NCBI GenBank assembly: GCA_964017125.1
Contig: OZ024905.1
Coordinates: 32,771,534 to 32,835,533 of the forward strand
Source of the DNA: Flabesymbios commensalis
Taxonomy: Eukaryota > Annelida > Polychaeta > Terebellida > Flabelligeridae
Reading direction: 5' to 3'
DNA length: 64,000 nt
Positions 41,001 to 44,916 of the stretch are shown in pieces. Each line of letters opens with the position of its first letter. The stretch's first letter is position 1. Position numbers and translations under genes: made by a program. The notes below the pieces were generated by a model. That model was not told the DNA's origin. It worked only from the letters and a program-made list of their open reading frames with translations, and searched no databases.

Positions 41001-42857
41001 TTCATACCTCGTGGCATGAGATGGAATTATCGTCATTAGGACCATCAGTTTGAAGTCAAGTCACTTTCACAGATCACTGGTTTTTGACAATTAGTTTCAT
41101 GCAAGATTTGTTGTGGACACGATAATTTGCTCATGATTTAAGCTCAAATTTGTTTTGTATGTTGCTCATAACCAGTTCTCGGACAAGCTCAATATTGGCT
41201 GAAAAAAGAATCGGAATTGCCGATTTATCCCACAAATGGCCGATTTCAGCATTAAATTTTCCTTGTCCTTGTGGGCATGAAAACTATTATGAACAATTAT
41301 GTAACATCACATTGTCATTAAGGCTTCCCCTACCAGGAGGAGGCTTTTAGTTTTTGTACGGTTTCGTCCGCCGGCGGACGGTGGCGGCGGCGGCGCTGCG
41401 CATTGACACCGCCTCTCATCCATGTTACCCTGATATCTACAAAACCGCTTTTTCAATTAATTTGCTGTTCAACATACTGGAGACAAGTATTAATACCTAG
41501 GCTGCATCAATTTTTCAGAAAGTTCGGGAAAATATTCGGTTTATTGCGGCCATCTTTAACCTTTTTTTGTCAAATTAGAACCTTGTCACCCTGATATCTA
41601 CCAAACCGCTTTTTCGATTCTTTTTGTGCTCAACATACTGGATGCAAATATTAATTCCCAGGCTGCATCAATTTTTCAGAAAGTTTGTGAAAATATTCGG
41701 GTTACGGCGGCCATCTTTAATCTTTTTTCGTCAAATTTGGACCTTGTCACCCTGATAACTTCAAAGCCACTTATCCAATATACTCAAAATTCAACATATT
41801 GCATAGTAGTATTAATTTCTAGCCTGCATCAATTTTTCAGAAACTTCGGAAGAATATCAGGGTCATGGGGGCCATCTTCAATCTTTTTTCGTCAAATTAG
41901 GACCTTGTCACCCTGATATCTACAAAACTTCTTTTTTGATTCACTTTGTGTTCAACTTACTGGATGCAAGTATTAATTCCTAGGCTGTATCAATTTTTCA
42001 GAAAGTTTGGGAAAATATTCGGGTCATGGCGGCCATCTTTAATCTTTATTCGTCAAATTAGGACCTTGTCACCCTGATAACTTCAAAGCCGCTTATGCGA
42101 TATATTCAATATTCAAAATATTGTATAGTAGTGATAATTCCTAGCCTGCATCAATTTTTCAGAAAGTTCAGGAAAATGTTTGGGTCATGGCGGCTATCTT
42201 TAATCTTTTTTCTTCAATTTAGGACCTTGCCACCTGATAACTTCAAAGCCACTCATCTGATATACTCAATATTCAACATAGTGCATAGTAGTGGTATTTC
42301 TTAGACTGCATTAATTTTTCAAAAAGTTGGGAAAATATCCGGGTCATGGCGGCCATTATAGTCTTTTTTCGTCAAATAAGAACCTTATCACCCTAGCCTA
42401 AAGCTGCTGGCCTCTGCCTCAATATATTACTTGATAATTACATTTACAAATTGATTATCTGCAAAAATTATAATTAATGTATAACTCCTATTTGAAAAGT
42501 GGGAGAGGAGCCTTCTTGGGTGTTAACATGGTAAACACTTGCATCTAGTTTATACTGTATCTGATCAAGAAGAAATCAACGAGAAAAAGTAATAATACAT
42601 TTACTTAGGATACATTATACATATTGATGACAGATATTCAGTGATTTTTTTCCTTCTGTTCCCAAGGCACAAAAAGTGAGCACTTACCTGATTTGCTGGC
42701 CAGCTTATTTGACCCTTCAACTGAAGTGGGGGATTCGTCCACTAAGGCCCGCCTACCTGCATCTGTGCTTGGAGAGAAACTTGCCATCAAATATGAAGAG
42801 ACAATGAAAGAAATTCAAATCGGTGGTGAGATCTCAGATAATGGTGAAAAAGACTAG
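1957..42857 (+). CDS. USP25: USP25/USP28-type deubiquitinase, whole locus in window (22 exons, N-terminus missing)
   Basis: This cysteine protease removes ubiquitin from proteins. The vertebrate paralogues USP25 and USP28 act in cytosol and nucleus on, for example, TRAF and MYC-pathway substrates. Twenty-two exons join without a phase conflict into 1018 residues plus stop; human USP25 and USP28 have 1055 and 1077. Seen in order: acidic linker, SIM-like GIIDLT (about 42-47), UIM 1 (about 51-65), UIM 2 (about 82-98), Cys box [11 protein letters not shown] with Cys138, USP core with [20 protein letters not shown], a coiled dimerisation insert (about 375-553), His box [13 protein letters not shown] with His572, [14 protein letters not shown], and a helical C-terminal region. 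Two UIMs and the [16 protein letters not shown] stretch favour USP25, while [19 protein letters not shown] resembles USP28. I infer a single gene from before the vertebrate duplication. Upstream UBA-like exon(s) were not found in bases 1-1956 and are probably outside. Confidence 0.96.
2078..3811. other. Intron 1 of USP25/28, first part
   Basis: Bases 2095-2215 are a decayed CAGCAAACAC-family MITE (GACCAGCGTCGCAGATGG core and GTATCTGCTGGGTA end). The rest is unique-looking AT-rich intron with no gene signal. Confidence 0.45.
3812..3924. repeat. 15-bp minisatellite, about 7 units
   Basis: Tandem CTGTTTCATTACTAT units, one of them shortened and one with a CTTTTT variant, sit inside intron 1. 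Confidence 0.9.
4345..4492 (+). CDS. USP25: USP25/28 exon 2: SIM and ubiquitin-interacting motifs
   Basis: It encodes [20 protein letters not shown] and continues to [17 protein letters not shown] is a SUMO-interaction motif. [14 protein letters not shown] is a UIM with the typical acidic start and Ala...Ser core. Human USP25 has [20 protein letters not shown] at this place. Acceptor ATATTTTTTTAG, donor CG|GTTAGC. It enters in phase 1 and leaves in phase 2. A pearl-like repeat begins only 57 bp after the donor. Confidence 0.93.
4550..6423 (+). mobile_element. Pearl/Helentron-like element, family 1 copy 1
   Basis: The left end TTAGCTCCCGCCGTCACCG folds by AGCTCCC/GGGAGCT around an inner TCACC/GGTGA stem. 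Then come a CCGGAGCATATCTCTGAAA module, a tract of TTGACCTA-type sequence, and tandem core units of about 144 bp (ACCATTACTATAAAACAAA, CAAAATGGCCGCCTATCGG). The tail is GGGAGCTCCTGGACTTATG ending GTAGTCTTGT. It encodes no protein. Shared with copies at 25971 and 33048, so the ends are well defined. I see no clear target-site duplication. Confidence 0.8.
6570..7440 (-). mobile_element. LINE reverse-transcriptase 3' half, minus strand
   Basis: The minus-strand frame reads [52 protein letters not shown] and SLI, then a stop and [32 protein letters not shown] and the usual C-terminal tail. [12 protein letters not shown] followed by HV is a signature of Jockey/CR1/RTE-type LINEs. One in-frame TGA (probably from TGG) splits two otherwise open 95 and 159 codon parts. 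The 5' part, including the catalytic YADD region, is lost or scrambled at about 7440. Confidence 0.88.
7851..8016 (+). CDS. USP25: USP25/28 exon 3: second UIM and catalytic Cys box
   Basis: The product runs [17 protein letters not shown] to [18 protein letters not shown]. The nucleophile Cys138 is the TGT at 7993-7995. The first part completes a second UIM ([14 protein letters not shown]) as in USP25, followed by a basic TKRKR patch. [20 protein letters not shown] is almost identical to USP28. Acceptor TTTGACAG, donor CAG|GTAAGA, ends in phase 0. Confidence 0.97.
8746..10082. mobile_element. TACAGTRAAAC-ended DNA element, about 1.3 kb, non-autonomous
   Basis: The left end TACAGTGAAACTCGGGTCC and the reverse complement of the right end, TACAGTAAAACCTGC, match. 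Both continue into GGCCAC-rich sequence. No transposase frame is seen. The MITE at 38577 shares the AACCTGCTAT and GCCAC ends. Confidence 0.55.
10083..11414. other. Intron 3 sequence with no recognised feature
   Basis: AT-rich intron. The minus-strand frames at 10696-10926 and 10933-11169 show no similarity. Bases around 10960-11030 (ACATTGACCCAGC) may be another decayed MITE. Confidence 0.4.
11415..11517. mobile_element. CAGCAAACAC-family MITE
   Basis: It begins CAGCAAACACAAAGAG and ends ATTTGCTG, with TTCAACC/GGTTCAA subterminal repeats and the GGGCTAGCGTTGCAGA core found in other copies (29130, 45675, 54086). Confidence 0.75.
11615..11695 (+). CDS. USP25: USP25/28 exon 4: start of USP thumb
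   Basis: Twenty-seven codons reading [20 protein letters not shown] and on to SSAGKK match human [20 protein letters not shown] directly after the Cys box. Acceptor TTTTCAG, donor AAG|GTAAGA. Both ends are in phase 0, so skipping it would keep the frame. Confidence 0.95.
11833..12070. mobile_element. TTAA-CCCTT MITE (piggyBac-like), 'ATCCTGCT' type
   Basis: Ends TTAACCCTTATCCTGCT and AGCAGGATAAGGGTTAC are inverted repeats flanked by the TTAA typical of piggyBac targets, with the right TTAA mutated. A long hairpin (TTTTCACCCACTTAAAGTTG against its complement, 11867-11928) lies inside. Confidence 0.8.
12080..12216. mobile_element. Decayed TTAA-type MITE with the same inner hairpin
   Basis: The hairpin arms TTTTTACCCATTTCAAGTTG and ACAACTTCAAGTAGGGAAAA at about 12113-12173 match the inner hairpin of the neighbouring element. 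The right end AAGGGTTAA is intact and the left end is unclear. Confidence 0.6.
12249..12310. repeat. 62-bp hairpin
   Basis: ATCTTCATCCATTACAAG pairs with CTTGTAGTGGATGAAGAT around GCGAATTGC/GCAATTCTC. It follows TTAACCCTTTCAAGAC, so it is probably the core of another TTAA-type MITE. Confidence 0.75.
12433..12585. mobile_element. TTAA-CCCTT MITE, 'ACAACACGGG' type
   Basis: It begins TTAACCCTTACAACACGGG and ends ACCGTGAAGGGTTAA, with TTAA on both sides, 153 bp. Related in sequence to copies at 20585 and 45419 (TTCAGC near the right end, GGTC/ATAATGG inside). Confidence 0.8.
12870..13900 (+). mobile_element. Family 4 fragment joined to family 3 element copy A
   Basis: Bases 12870-12995 match the family 4 element at 39807 (CATTTTGATTTCCATATAATC, CAACAGATCTTTATT). 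From about 13002 the GTGGTGGAGTCTTATTG head of family 3 starts, with units of AACCGCTTCATGGATTTG, CCAAGATGGCTGCCAAAA and CTGATTAGTTTTTGGTGTG. It resembles 23302-24556 over its length. Translated frames here are repeat, not gene. Confidence 0.7.
13985..14060 (+). other. tRNA-Asp-like relic, possibly a SINE head
   Basis: GGTATAGTGTTTAAATCTGA resembles a tRNA-Asp D-arm, and GCCTGTCACGG fits an Asp anticodon stem-loop (GTC). The T-arm box GGTTCGA is not recognisable, so this is not a working tRNA. Confidence 0.3.
14242..14394 (+). CDS. USP25: USP25/28 exon 5: USP core
   Basis: Fifty-one codons in phase 0-0. [15 protein letters not shown] and [16 protein letters not shown] match human PFMRELRYLFALLVG and [16 protein letters not shown]. 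It ends in DSQQ, the run preceding the conserved QQDVSEF motif that the next exon completes. Acceptor TTTTTCAG, donor CAG|GTAAAT. Confidence 0.96.
14497..14576 (+). CDS. USP25: USP25/28 exon 6: DVSEF box
   Basis: It encodes [20 protein letters not shown] and then EITDES. The human sequence is [17 protein letters not shown]. This is USP box 2, which packs against the catalytic cleft. Acceptor TTAACAG, donor AG|GTGAGA, leaving two bases (AG). Confidence 0.96.
14660..14965 (+). repeat. Diverged family 4 fragment
   Basis: Order and wording follow 39880-40130: CATAGACGTTACATACCAA, CATATTGTTTACTAGGGCAA, AATAAACGCATGTTAGCACG, CATCAGATCTTTATTT, GCAATGTCAGGCGACAACC, TTTTGGGAGCAAA. Head and tail are not preserved. 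Confidence 0.6.
14966..16074. other. Intron 6, no gene recognised
   Basis: AT-rich. Bases 15235-15330 repeat wording of the hAT-like element that follows (AATTGTAATCTTAATTAAG), and 15780-15890 resembles a decayed CAGCAAACAC MITE (GTTGAACCAGCGCC, TTGGTTCAATGCCACG). Confidence 0.45.
16075..17451. mobile_element. hAT-like non-autonomous element with GATTAC-rich arms
   Basis: The left end CAGGGTTGGGGTTGATTACA pairs with the right end TGTAATCGACCCCAACCCTG. CAGGG ends are typical of hAT transposons. Inside each end are runs of GATTACGATTATGATTAC or their complement (16100-16260, 17320-17440). The 1.38 kb has no transposase frame. Flanking octamers do not match, so no target duplication survives. 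Confidence 0.7.
18040..18134 (+). CDS. USP25: USP25/28 exon 7: USP core after DVSEF box
   Basis: AG plus G completes Arg, then [20 protein letters not shown] and [12 protein letters not shown] follow. Human has NPMVELFYGRFLAVGVLEG. The acceptor is TTTAACCAG and the donor is GTTTGC, with one G left over. Intron 6 before it is 3.46 kb and holds a hAT-like element. Confidence 0.94.
18200..19180 (+). mobile_element. Hybrid element: CCGGAG-type head plus family 1-like core units
   Basis: The head has GCCCACTTGAAGTTGTGTC, GTCTGTCTATCTGTCCG and AGAGGAAATCTCTGGATTTC. From about 18405 there are five or six diverged units of about 140 bp with CAGATAGCTAGACCA, TATAAAACAAAATGTG, CTTGATCAAATTCAAA and GCCATAATTAACTTTA. 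These are the family 1 core units under another head, without family 1 ends. Confidence 0.65.
19181..19890. other. Intron 7 remainder, no gene recognised
   Basis: AT-rich. The minus-strand frames at 19178-19366 and 19505-19780 show no known similarity. Confidence 0.4.
19899..20047 (+). CDS. USP25: USP25/28 exon 8: palm segment
   Basis: It encodes [19 protein letters not shown] followed by [18 protein letters not shown] and ESGQE. Human has [28 protein letters not shown]. The acceptor TTTACCAG and donor GAG|GTAGAC give phase 1 in and phase 0 out. Confidence 0.95.
20396..20523 (+). CDS. USP25: USP25/28 exon 9: hydrophobic core strand
   Basis: It encodes [37 protein letters not shown] and LLYMDR. 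Human has [37 protein letters not shown], the highest identity in the gene. Acceptor CTTCCAG, donor CAG|GTAATC, phase 0 in and 2 out. Confidence 0.97.
20585..20783. mobile_element. TTAA-type MITE, 'TTTCAGCG' type
   Basis: It begins TTACCCCTTTCAGCGTGGGG and ends CAGCGCTGTAAGTGTTAA, with AAAGAGCTAACTGAGACATT and TTTGGTCTC inside. The same inner words occur at 45419-45582. Confidence 0.7.
21291..21885 (+). mobile_element. Pearl/Helentron-like element, family 2 copy 1
   Basis: The left end TTAGCCCACCTTTT folds with AAAAGGTGGGCT. Core units of about 160-185 bp carry GGGCGCGATAACTTGAAAAG, CTGTTATGCATGTTAC, CCAGTTCTCGGACAAG and AAATGGCCGATTTATTG. The tail is GCGGGCTATTGTCGAGTGTG then CTCTTGT. No coding capacity. 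Other copies: 32062, 38781, 51321 and a fragment at 41110. Confidence 0.8.
22080..22175 (+). CDS. USP25: USP25/28 exon 10: coiled start of dimerisation insert
   Basis: It encodes [20 protein letters not shown] and [11 protein letters not shown], a charged heptad-like helix matching human IKRLKDYLTVLQQRLER. In USP25/28 this insert pairs two or four subunits. Acceptor TTTTATAG, donor AA|GTTAGT. Confidence 0.93.
22517..22592. repeat. Hairpin of the TTAA-type MITEs
   Basis: GTAATTTTCAACCACTTGAA against ACAACTTCAAGTGGGTGAAA forms a long hairpin with a GTCGCGGTAGCGAGAC loop. Upstream CACTGTTATTGGGAATGAAA matches 44358-44377, so the host element is of the 44337 type. Confidence 0.75.
22641..22750. 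repeat. Short inverted-repeat element
   Basis: CCAAGTGTAG at the left and CTACACTTGG at the right are inverted, with TTTTTGACAACC lying inside the left end and TTTTGACAACC just past the right end. Probably a small MITE relic in intron 10. Confidence 0.4.
23031..23186 (+). CDS. USP25: USP25/28 exon 11: dimerisation insert
   Basis: It encodes [19 protein letters not shown] and TLEFAKSG, then a low-complexity Ser/Thr/Asp tail ending SPKSQTR. Human USP25 has [24 protein letters not shown]. Acceptor AATTTCAG, donor AG|GTTTTT, phase 2 at both ends. A hairpin-headed repeat begins 116 bp downstream. Confidence 0.94.
23302..24556 (+). mobile_element. Hairpin-headed tandem-core element, family 3 copy B
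   Basis: The head TTAAGTCTCCACC pairs with GGTGGTGGAGACTT, followed by ATTGTTTTTGCTGAGTCGG and CCCGCCGCCACATT. Units carry CCTGCTCGGATTATTT, GCAGTATGCATATTGGCCC, CAAGATGGCCGCCAAAATCC and GAGCTTGAACCGCTT. The end is about 35 bp before USP25/28 exon 12. Confidence 0.75.
24591..24805 (+). CDS. USP25: USP25/28 exon 12: disordered stretch and LQRW helix
   Basis: It encodes a Ser/Pro/Gln-rich disordered segment, then [20 protein letters not shown] and [12 protein letters not shown]. Human has [32 protein letters not shown]. Acceptor TATTTTAG, donor GTTAAG leaving one G. A family 3 repeat ends about 35 bp before the acceptor. Confidence 0.94.
24806..25408. other. Intron 12, no repeat or gene recognised
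   Basis: AT-rich intron without a recognisable insertion. Confidence 0.5.
25409..25479 (+). CDS. USP25: USP25/28 exon 13: helix before His box
   Basis: The frame [18 protein letters not shown] then GQNLQQ matches human [24 protein letters not shown]. Acceptor TTTTGCAG, donor CAG|GTTTGT, phase 1 in and 0 out. Confidence 0.92.
25480..25970. other. Start of intron 13, nothing recognised
   Basis: AT-rich intron running up to the left end of a family 1 element. Confidence 0.5.
25971..28422 (+). mobile_element. Pearl/Helentron-like element, family 1 copy 2
   Basis: Same head (TTAGCTCCCGCCGTCACCG) and tail (GTAGTCTTGT) as the copy at 4550, but 2452 bp long because it carries more of the 144-bp core units. 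Counting CCATTACTAT starts from 27190 gives spacings of 144, 143 and 144 bp. The tail ends 38 bp before the catalytic-His exon. Confidence 0.82.
28461..28689 (+). CDS. USP25: USP25/28 exon 14: catalytic His box
   Basis: It encodes [40 protein letters not shown] and [20 protein letters not shown], then [16 protein letters not shown]. The general base His572 is the CAC at 28515-28517. Human has [23 protein letters not shown]. Of two nearby donors, the phase 1 GTCAGT at 28690 keeps the frame of exon 15; GTAAGC three bases later does not. A family 1 repeat ends 38 bp before this exon. Confidence 0.96.
28690..29030. other. Start of intron 14, nothing recognised
   Basis: No gene or repeat recognised. 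Confidence 0.4.
29031..29068. repeat. Short palindrome
   Basis: ACCCAGTGAACT pairs with AGTTCACTGGGT around ACATGTATAC, in intron 14. Confidence 0.75.
29130..29243. mobile_element. CAGCAAACAC-family MITE
   Basis: It begins CAGCAAACACAAGGC, ends GCCTCGTGTTTGCTG, and contains CATTCAACCAATGCTGTTTC and GTTGGCCCAACATTG. Open frames across it come from the repeat. Confidence 0.85.
29452..29570. mobile_element. CAGCAAACAC-family MITE, second nearby copy
   Basis: It shares CATTCAACCAATGCTGTTTC with the copy 320 bp upstream, then GGCCAGCGTCGTCG and an end TCGTGTTTGTTG. The outer ends are slightly mutated. Confidence 0.75.
30041..30930. repeat. Degenerate CAGACTT/TTTGGAC tract, about 0.9 kb
   Basis: Dozens of imperfect words such as TTCAGACTTTGGACTT, GACTTCAGAC and TCGAACTTC follow one another without a fixed period. 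One interruption near 30430-30530 is ordinary sequence. No coding meaning. Confidence 0.8.
31500..31667 (+). CDS. USP25: USP25/28 exon 15: start of C-terminal region
   Basis: The product [20 protein letters not shown] continues [20 protein letters not shown]. Human has [30 protein letters not shown]. It continues with a Gln/Thr-rich tail [16 protein letters not shown]. Acceptor TTTCTTTAG, donor GTAGGA leaving one G. Confidence 0.92.
31824..31960 (+). CDS. USP25: USP25/28 exon 16: USP28-like C-terminal helices
   Basis: It encodes [20 protein letters not shown] and [20 protein letters not shown], then DALIK. Human USP28 has SHGVRCLSSEHAVIVKEQTAQAIANTARAYEKSG here, closer than USP25. Acceptor ATTTCAG, donor AAG|GTAACT, phase 1 in and 0 out. 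Intron 15 is only 156 bp. Confidence 0.91.
32062..32509 (+). mobile_element. Pearl/Helentron-like element, family 2 copy 2
   Basis: Head TTAGCCCGCATTTTAATTTT with a weakened partner arm (AAAAGTTGGGC), core words GGGCACGATAACTTGAAA and CAAGTTCAATAATGG, tail GAGCTGTTGTCGAGTGTGC then TCTTGT. 448 bp. Confidence 0.78.
33048..35294 (+). mobile_element. Pearl/Helentron-like element, family 1 copy 3
   Basis: 2247 bp with the same head, CCGGAGCATATCTCTGAAAG module, 144-bp units and GTAGTCTTGT tail as the copies at 4550 and 25971. It looks closest to copy 1 in the flanking modules but keeps more core units, as copy 2 does. Confidence 0.82.
35295..36430. other. Intron 16, middle part, no gene recognised
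   Basis: AT-rich. Bases 35306-35415 (GGGGCAGCCTCCCC) look like a small repeat relic. The rest shows nothing. Confidence 0.4.
36430..37110 (+). repeat. Tandem CCGGAG/TGACCTA core units without a clear head
   Basis: About five units of 110-160 bp carry GGAGCATATCTCTGAAAC, CTTGGGAGATTTCTTTC, ATGCACA, GAGGGTGTGGATTTGCCTTTT and GACCTTTGACCTACTTT. The same module lies behind the heads at 4550, 18200 and 50837. Confidence 0.65.
37557..37606 (+). repeat. Repeated pyrimidine tract at the exon 17 acceptor
   Basis: Copies of ACTTTTGTTTT follow one another and run straight into TTTTGTAG, the acceptor of exon 17. The splice-site tract is therefore a microsatellite-like repeat. Confidence 0.75.
37607..37797 (+). 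CDS. USP25: USP25/28 exon 17: C-terminal helical domain
   Basis: It encodes [40 protein letters not shown] and [18 protein letters not shown]. Human has [45 protein letters not shown], with the LLEQF run kept. The acceptor follows an unusually repetitive pyrimidine tract. Donor AG|GTAAGT, two bases left over. Confidence 0.9.
37880..37990 (+). mobile_element. Possible tRNA-derived SINE relic
   Basis: CGTTGTTAGAGCAATTGCCT resembles a tRNA D-arm and A box. GATGGTTTGAATGTTGG resembles a decayed B box. No full clover-leaf can be drawn. Confidence 0.3.
38396..38480 (+). CDS. USP25: USP25/28 exon 18: charged helix
   Basis: It encodes [20 protein letters not shown] and EKDSKDFQ, Lys/Glu-rich and probably helical, where human has AQAKLEMIKPEEVNLEEYE. 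The acceptor TGATTTAAG is weak, but both phases match and the next exon opens with the conserved WHEDY. Donor CAG|GTATAA. Confidence 0.85.
38577..38717. mobile_element. 141-bp MITE with TAGAACCTGCTATGAG ends
   Basis: TAGAACCTGCTATGAGCAGC at the left pairs with GCTGCTCATAACAGGTTCTA at the right. Further GTGGCTGCTCATAA copies lie inside. Ends resemble the larger element at 8746. Confidence 0.8.
38781..39066 (+). mobile_element. Family 2 element copy 3, tail truncated
   Basis: Head TTAGCCTGCCTTTTAATC with partner AAAAGGTGGGCTATTG, one and a half core units (GTTTTTCATG, CCAGTTCTCGAACAAG, CCTTGTGGGCGTGG), then it stops at CCAGTTCCCGGAC without the tail. Confidence 0.72.
39297..39376 (+). CDS. USP25: USP25/28 exon 19: WHEDY segment
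   Basis: It encodes [20 protein letters not shown] and DCYQRE, matching human [26 protein letters not shown]. Acceptor TTATCACAG, donor AA|GTAAGT. Confidence 0.93.
39628..39757 (+). CDS. USP25: USP25/28 exon 20: YRR segment
   Basis: It encodes [20 protein letters not shown], then a short acidic loop and HYYRRQCIM. Human has SYIDSLLFLICAYQNNKELL and HYRRECLL. Acceptor TTTTCAG, donor ATG|GTAACT, phase 2 in and 0 out. A family 4 repeat starts 50 bp after the donor. Confidence 0.92.
39807..40170 (+). mobile_element. Hairpin-headed element, family 4
   Basis: The head TTAAGTAGCCCTCGCC pairs with GGCGGGCTGCTT (one G-T pair), then ATTGTATTCCACTCGGTC and TGCCGCCGCAG. The tail GAGGGCTGCTTTTGTGCTCG repeats the right arm of the head stem. 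No tandem core in this copy. Relics at 12870 and 14660. Confidence 0.65.
40528..40714 (+). CDS. USP25: USP25/28 exon 21: penultimate C-terminal exon
   Basis: It encodes [37 protein letters not shown] and [18 protein letters not shown]. Human has [35 protein letters not shown] and MRNRWCSYLGQEM. The acceptor GAGTAGCAG has a short tract. Donor GTTGGT leaves one G. Confidence 0.92.
41110..41285 (+). repeat. Family 2 core fragment
   Basis: GACACGATAATTTGCTCATG, CCAGTTCTCGGACAAGCTC, TTGCCGATTTATC and CTTGTGGGCATGAAAAC match core units elsewhere. Neither head nor tail is present. Confidence 0.6.
41347..42395 (+). repeat. 161-bp tandem array, about six units, with CG-rich head
   Basis: CACCCTGATA recurs at 41587, 41748, 41909, 42070 and 42231, exactly 161 bp apart, then at 42389. 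Each unit has AGCCTGCATCAATTTTTCAG, CGGGTCATGGCGGCCATC and CTTTTTTCGTCAAATTAGG. The array follows a head TTTCGTCCGCCGGCGGACGG, a CG-rich palindrome. Frames across it are repeat. Confidence 0.88.
42667..42857 (+). CDS. USP25: USP25/28 exon 22: last coding exon and stop
   Basis: It encodes [20 protein letters not shown], then a Ser/Lys linker, [18 protein letters not shown] and SDNGEKD before TAG. Human has LTDFLPKLLDCSMEI and ELCERFARIMLSL at the matching places. Acceptor CCCAAG in phase 1. The tail is slightly longer and more acidic than in the human paralogues. Confidence 0.92.
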
Positions 42858-43771
42858 TCATAGAATGGTAGAAGATAGGTGTGTTTTGTTTGACAAGAGC
42901 TCTCCTTTTCAAACATCATATTGCAACTCTTCTGAGTGAGCAAGCGCTGGATAAATGTTTGCTGGTGATCCCTGGTATCATTCTGGCTCACCCGCGTACA
43001 CTCTACTCTTACTTTATAAGATGTATATAGTCAAATTCACAATAAATTCATCAACCAGGGTGTATAAATTTTGCGGATTCCTCAATCTATTCTCCAGCAA
43101 TTTTCACGAAATTTTACACCACTTTTTTTTTCCATTCACGTTGTGACTATCCTGATTATTTCGAGAAGTTTTGATAAGTAATTTATGTCAAAAGTGAAAC
43201 TATTTGACATGTAATGAAATTCAGAGACGAAGCTAATGGCTTTCTAGAGGGCGACATTCTGCTTTTAAACCATGCAATATTTCTCAATGAAATTTGCAGG
43301 GTATTGAATGGAAAATAGTGCTTGTAAAAATGTAATGACAATTGGTTGAGAATTGACTGATCGGCAAATATCATTCACTACAGTTAATGTGAATCCGACT
43401 ATGGTTATATGCCAGTGGTGTGGCAAGCGGCATATGATGCTATATGCTAGGATAACATAGCTAACGTATTTCAGCCACAATTAATGGACAGGTGAGATCT
43501 GATGATTGGAGATGTCCAGAATAGCTTAGCATATCACAATGCTGTCTGCTGTATCAACTGATAAATCTATAGGTACAATTTTTTTTATTGTACCCGAACG
43601 TTGACATTGTTCACAGAAATGTGCTATTTGCCATCGGGCAGAAACAACAGGTATTTTATGTGTGACATGATTGTTTTAGTTTCACAATTTCTGATCCATT
43701 GCGCCAAAGACGTCTGTATGTAGAATAATCAAATGAGATGTGATAATACTGATCAGTAAGATGTACTACAG
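42858..43771. other. 3' flank of USP25/28, no gene recognised
   Basis: Probably 3' untranslated sequence and then intergenic DNA. Nothing else is recognised. Confidence 0.5.
43041..43046 (+). promoter_or_regulatory. Candidate polyadenylation signal of USP25/28
   Basis: A canonical AATAAA lies 184 bases after the USP25/28 stop codon and is the first one I noticed downstream. No transcript evidence is available, so another signal may be used. Confidence 0.4.
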
Positions 43772-43828
43772 AGAGTGTACTACCCAGAGTGTATTACACA
43801 GAGTGTACTACACAGAGTGTACTACAAT
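43772..43828. repeat. 16-17 bp minisatellite, about four units
   Basis: AGAGTGTACTACACAG-type units follow each other with one or two changes per unit. Confidence 0.8.
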
Positions 43829-44336
43829 GTCACATACACCATAGAAACTGTTACACAAAAAGGATGCTGTATTTTATTGTTATCTTCCCTGATTTGTATC
43901 ACCCTGATTGAAAGACCTCCTGTGACCATTCTGCTGAAGCATTCCTAGAAAATGAGAGACTTTGACCCAATGTTGATTTATTGTTGGCTCACCCTGTGCG
44001 ACACCAAGGTCTATATATCATGTTTGCTAGTTTACAACAGCAGTAATTCTCAACCACACCCAACTATCACTCTCCACCACGATATTCATGTGAATATATT
44101 ACTTTTCCACGACAATGGCGTACATGAAACAGCCACTTGTTGAAGGGCAACAGAATAAATCTTCTAAGGAAGACTATTGGTCACATTAGATTTTTTCTCT
44201 CACAAAAGTTATAAGTACAGGTTTGAGTCCTAAATCACAATAAACACGACACATTTGCTATGATGGCTCAATGTGGGGCCATTGTCTTGATGCTGTCCCA
44301 ACATTTAATCACTATAATTATGATCTATATATATGG

Positions 44337-44530
44337 TTAAGCCTTATGCCACTAATCACTGTTATTGGGAATGAAATGAGTGTTCAAACATCAAGATTAG
44401 CAAATACTTTGTCTGAAAGTAAACAAATATGAGTAATTTTCACCCAATGGAAGTTGTGGGTCGCTGCAGCGAGACACAACTTCAAGTGGGTGAATATTTA
44501 AATGAGAGAACTTAGCGTGTAAAGGGTTAA
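44337..44530. mobile_element. TTAA-type MITE with the shared inner hairpin
   Basis: TTAAGCCTTATGCCAC at the left and GTGTAAAGGGTTAA at the right, TTAA on both sides. Inside, TTTTCACCCAATGGAAGTTG and CAACTTCAAGTGGGTGAA form the hairpin also seen at 11867, 22517 and 59638. Confidence 0.72.
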
Positions 44531-44825
44531 GTAGGACTGCTTATCGCTGTATACACCCTTACAATGCTGAGGTGTTATATTAGGACTATTTTTATTGTTC
44601 AATCACATTGTCCAGGATTATTTTTAATTTTCTATTGTATCATCCACATAATTATTTTAATGTTCTATCATATTGTGCAGCGTATAAGAAAACAGAAATA
44701 AGCTACTTTTATCCAGTTTTCTTGATTTATTGATGACCTATCACATCCTGAAATTTGAAGGGTACGGTAATTGGTATATATCACCCTTTTGGACCTAAAT
44801 TGTCGTATGTACTATTAATTCGATT

Positions 44826-44916
44826 GGCACAAACGATTCTTGGTTACAGAGCACAAACAACTCTTGGGTTAAAGAGCACAAACGACACCTGGGTTAAAGA
44901 GAACACAAACGACACT
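44826..44916. repeat. About 29-bp tandem repeat, three units
   Basis: CACAAACGACACCTGGGTTA and AAGAG recur three times with small changes. Confidence 0.75.

Noticed and set aside
41403-42304. Series of short frames with repeated [10 protein letters not shown] peptide
   Set aside because: These are the 161-bp tandem units translated by chance, not a repeat protein: frames break and shift between units.
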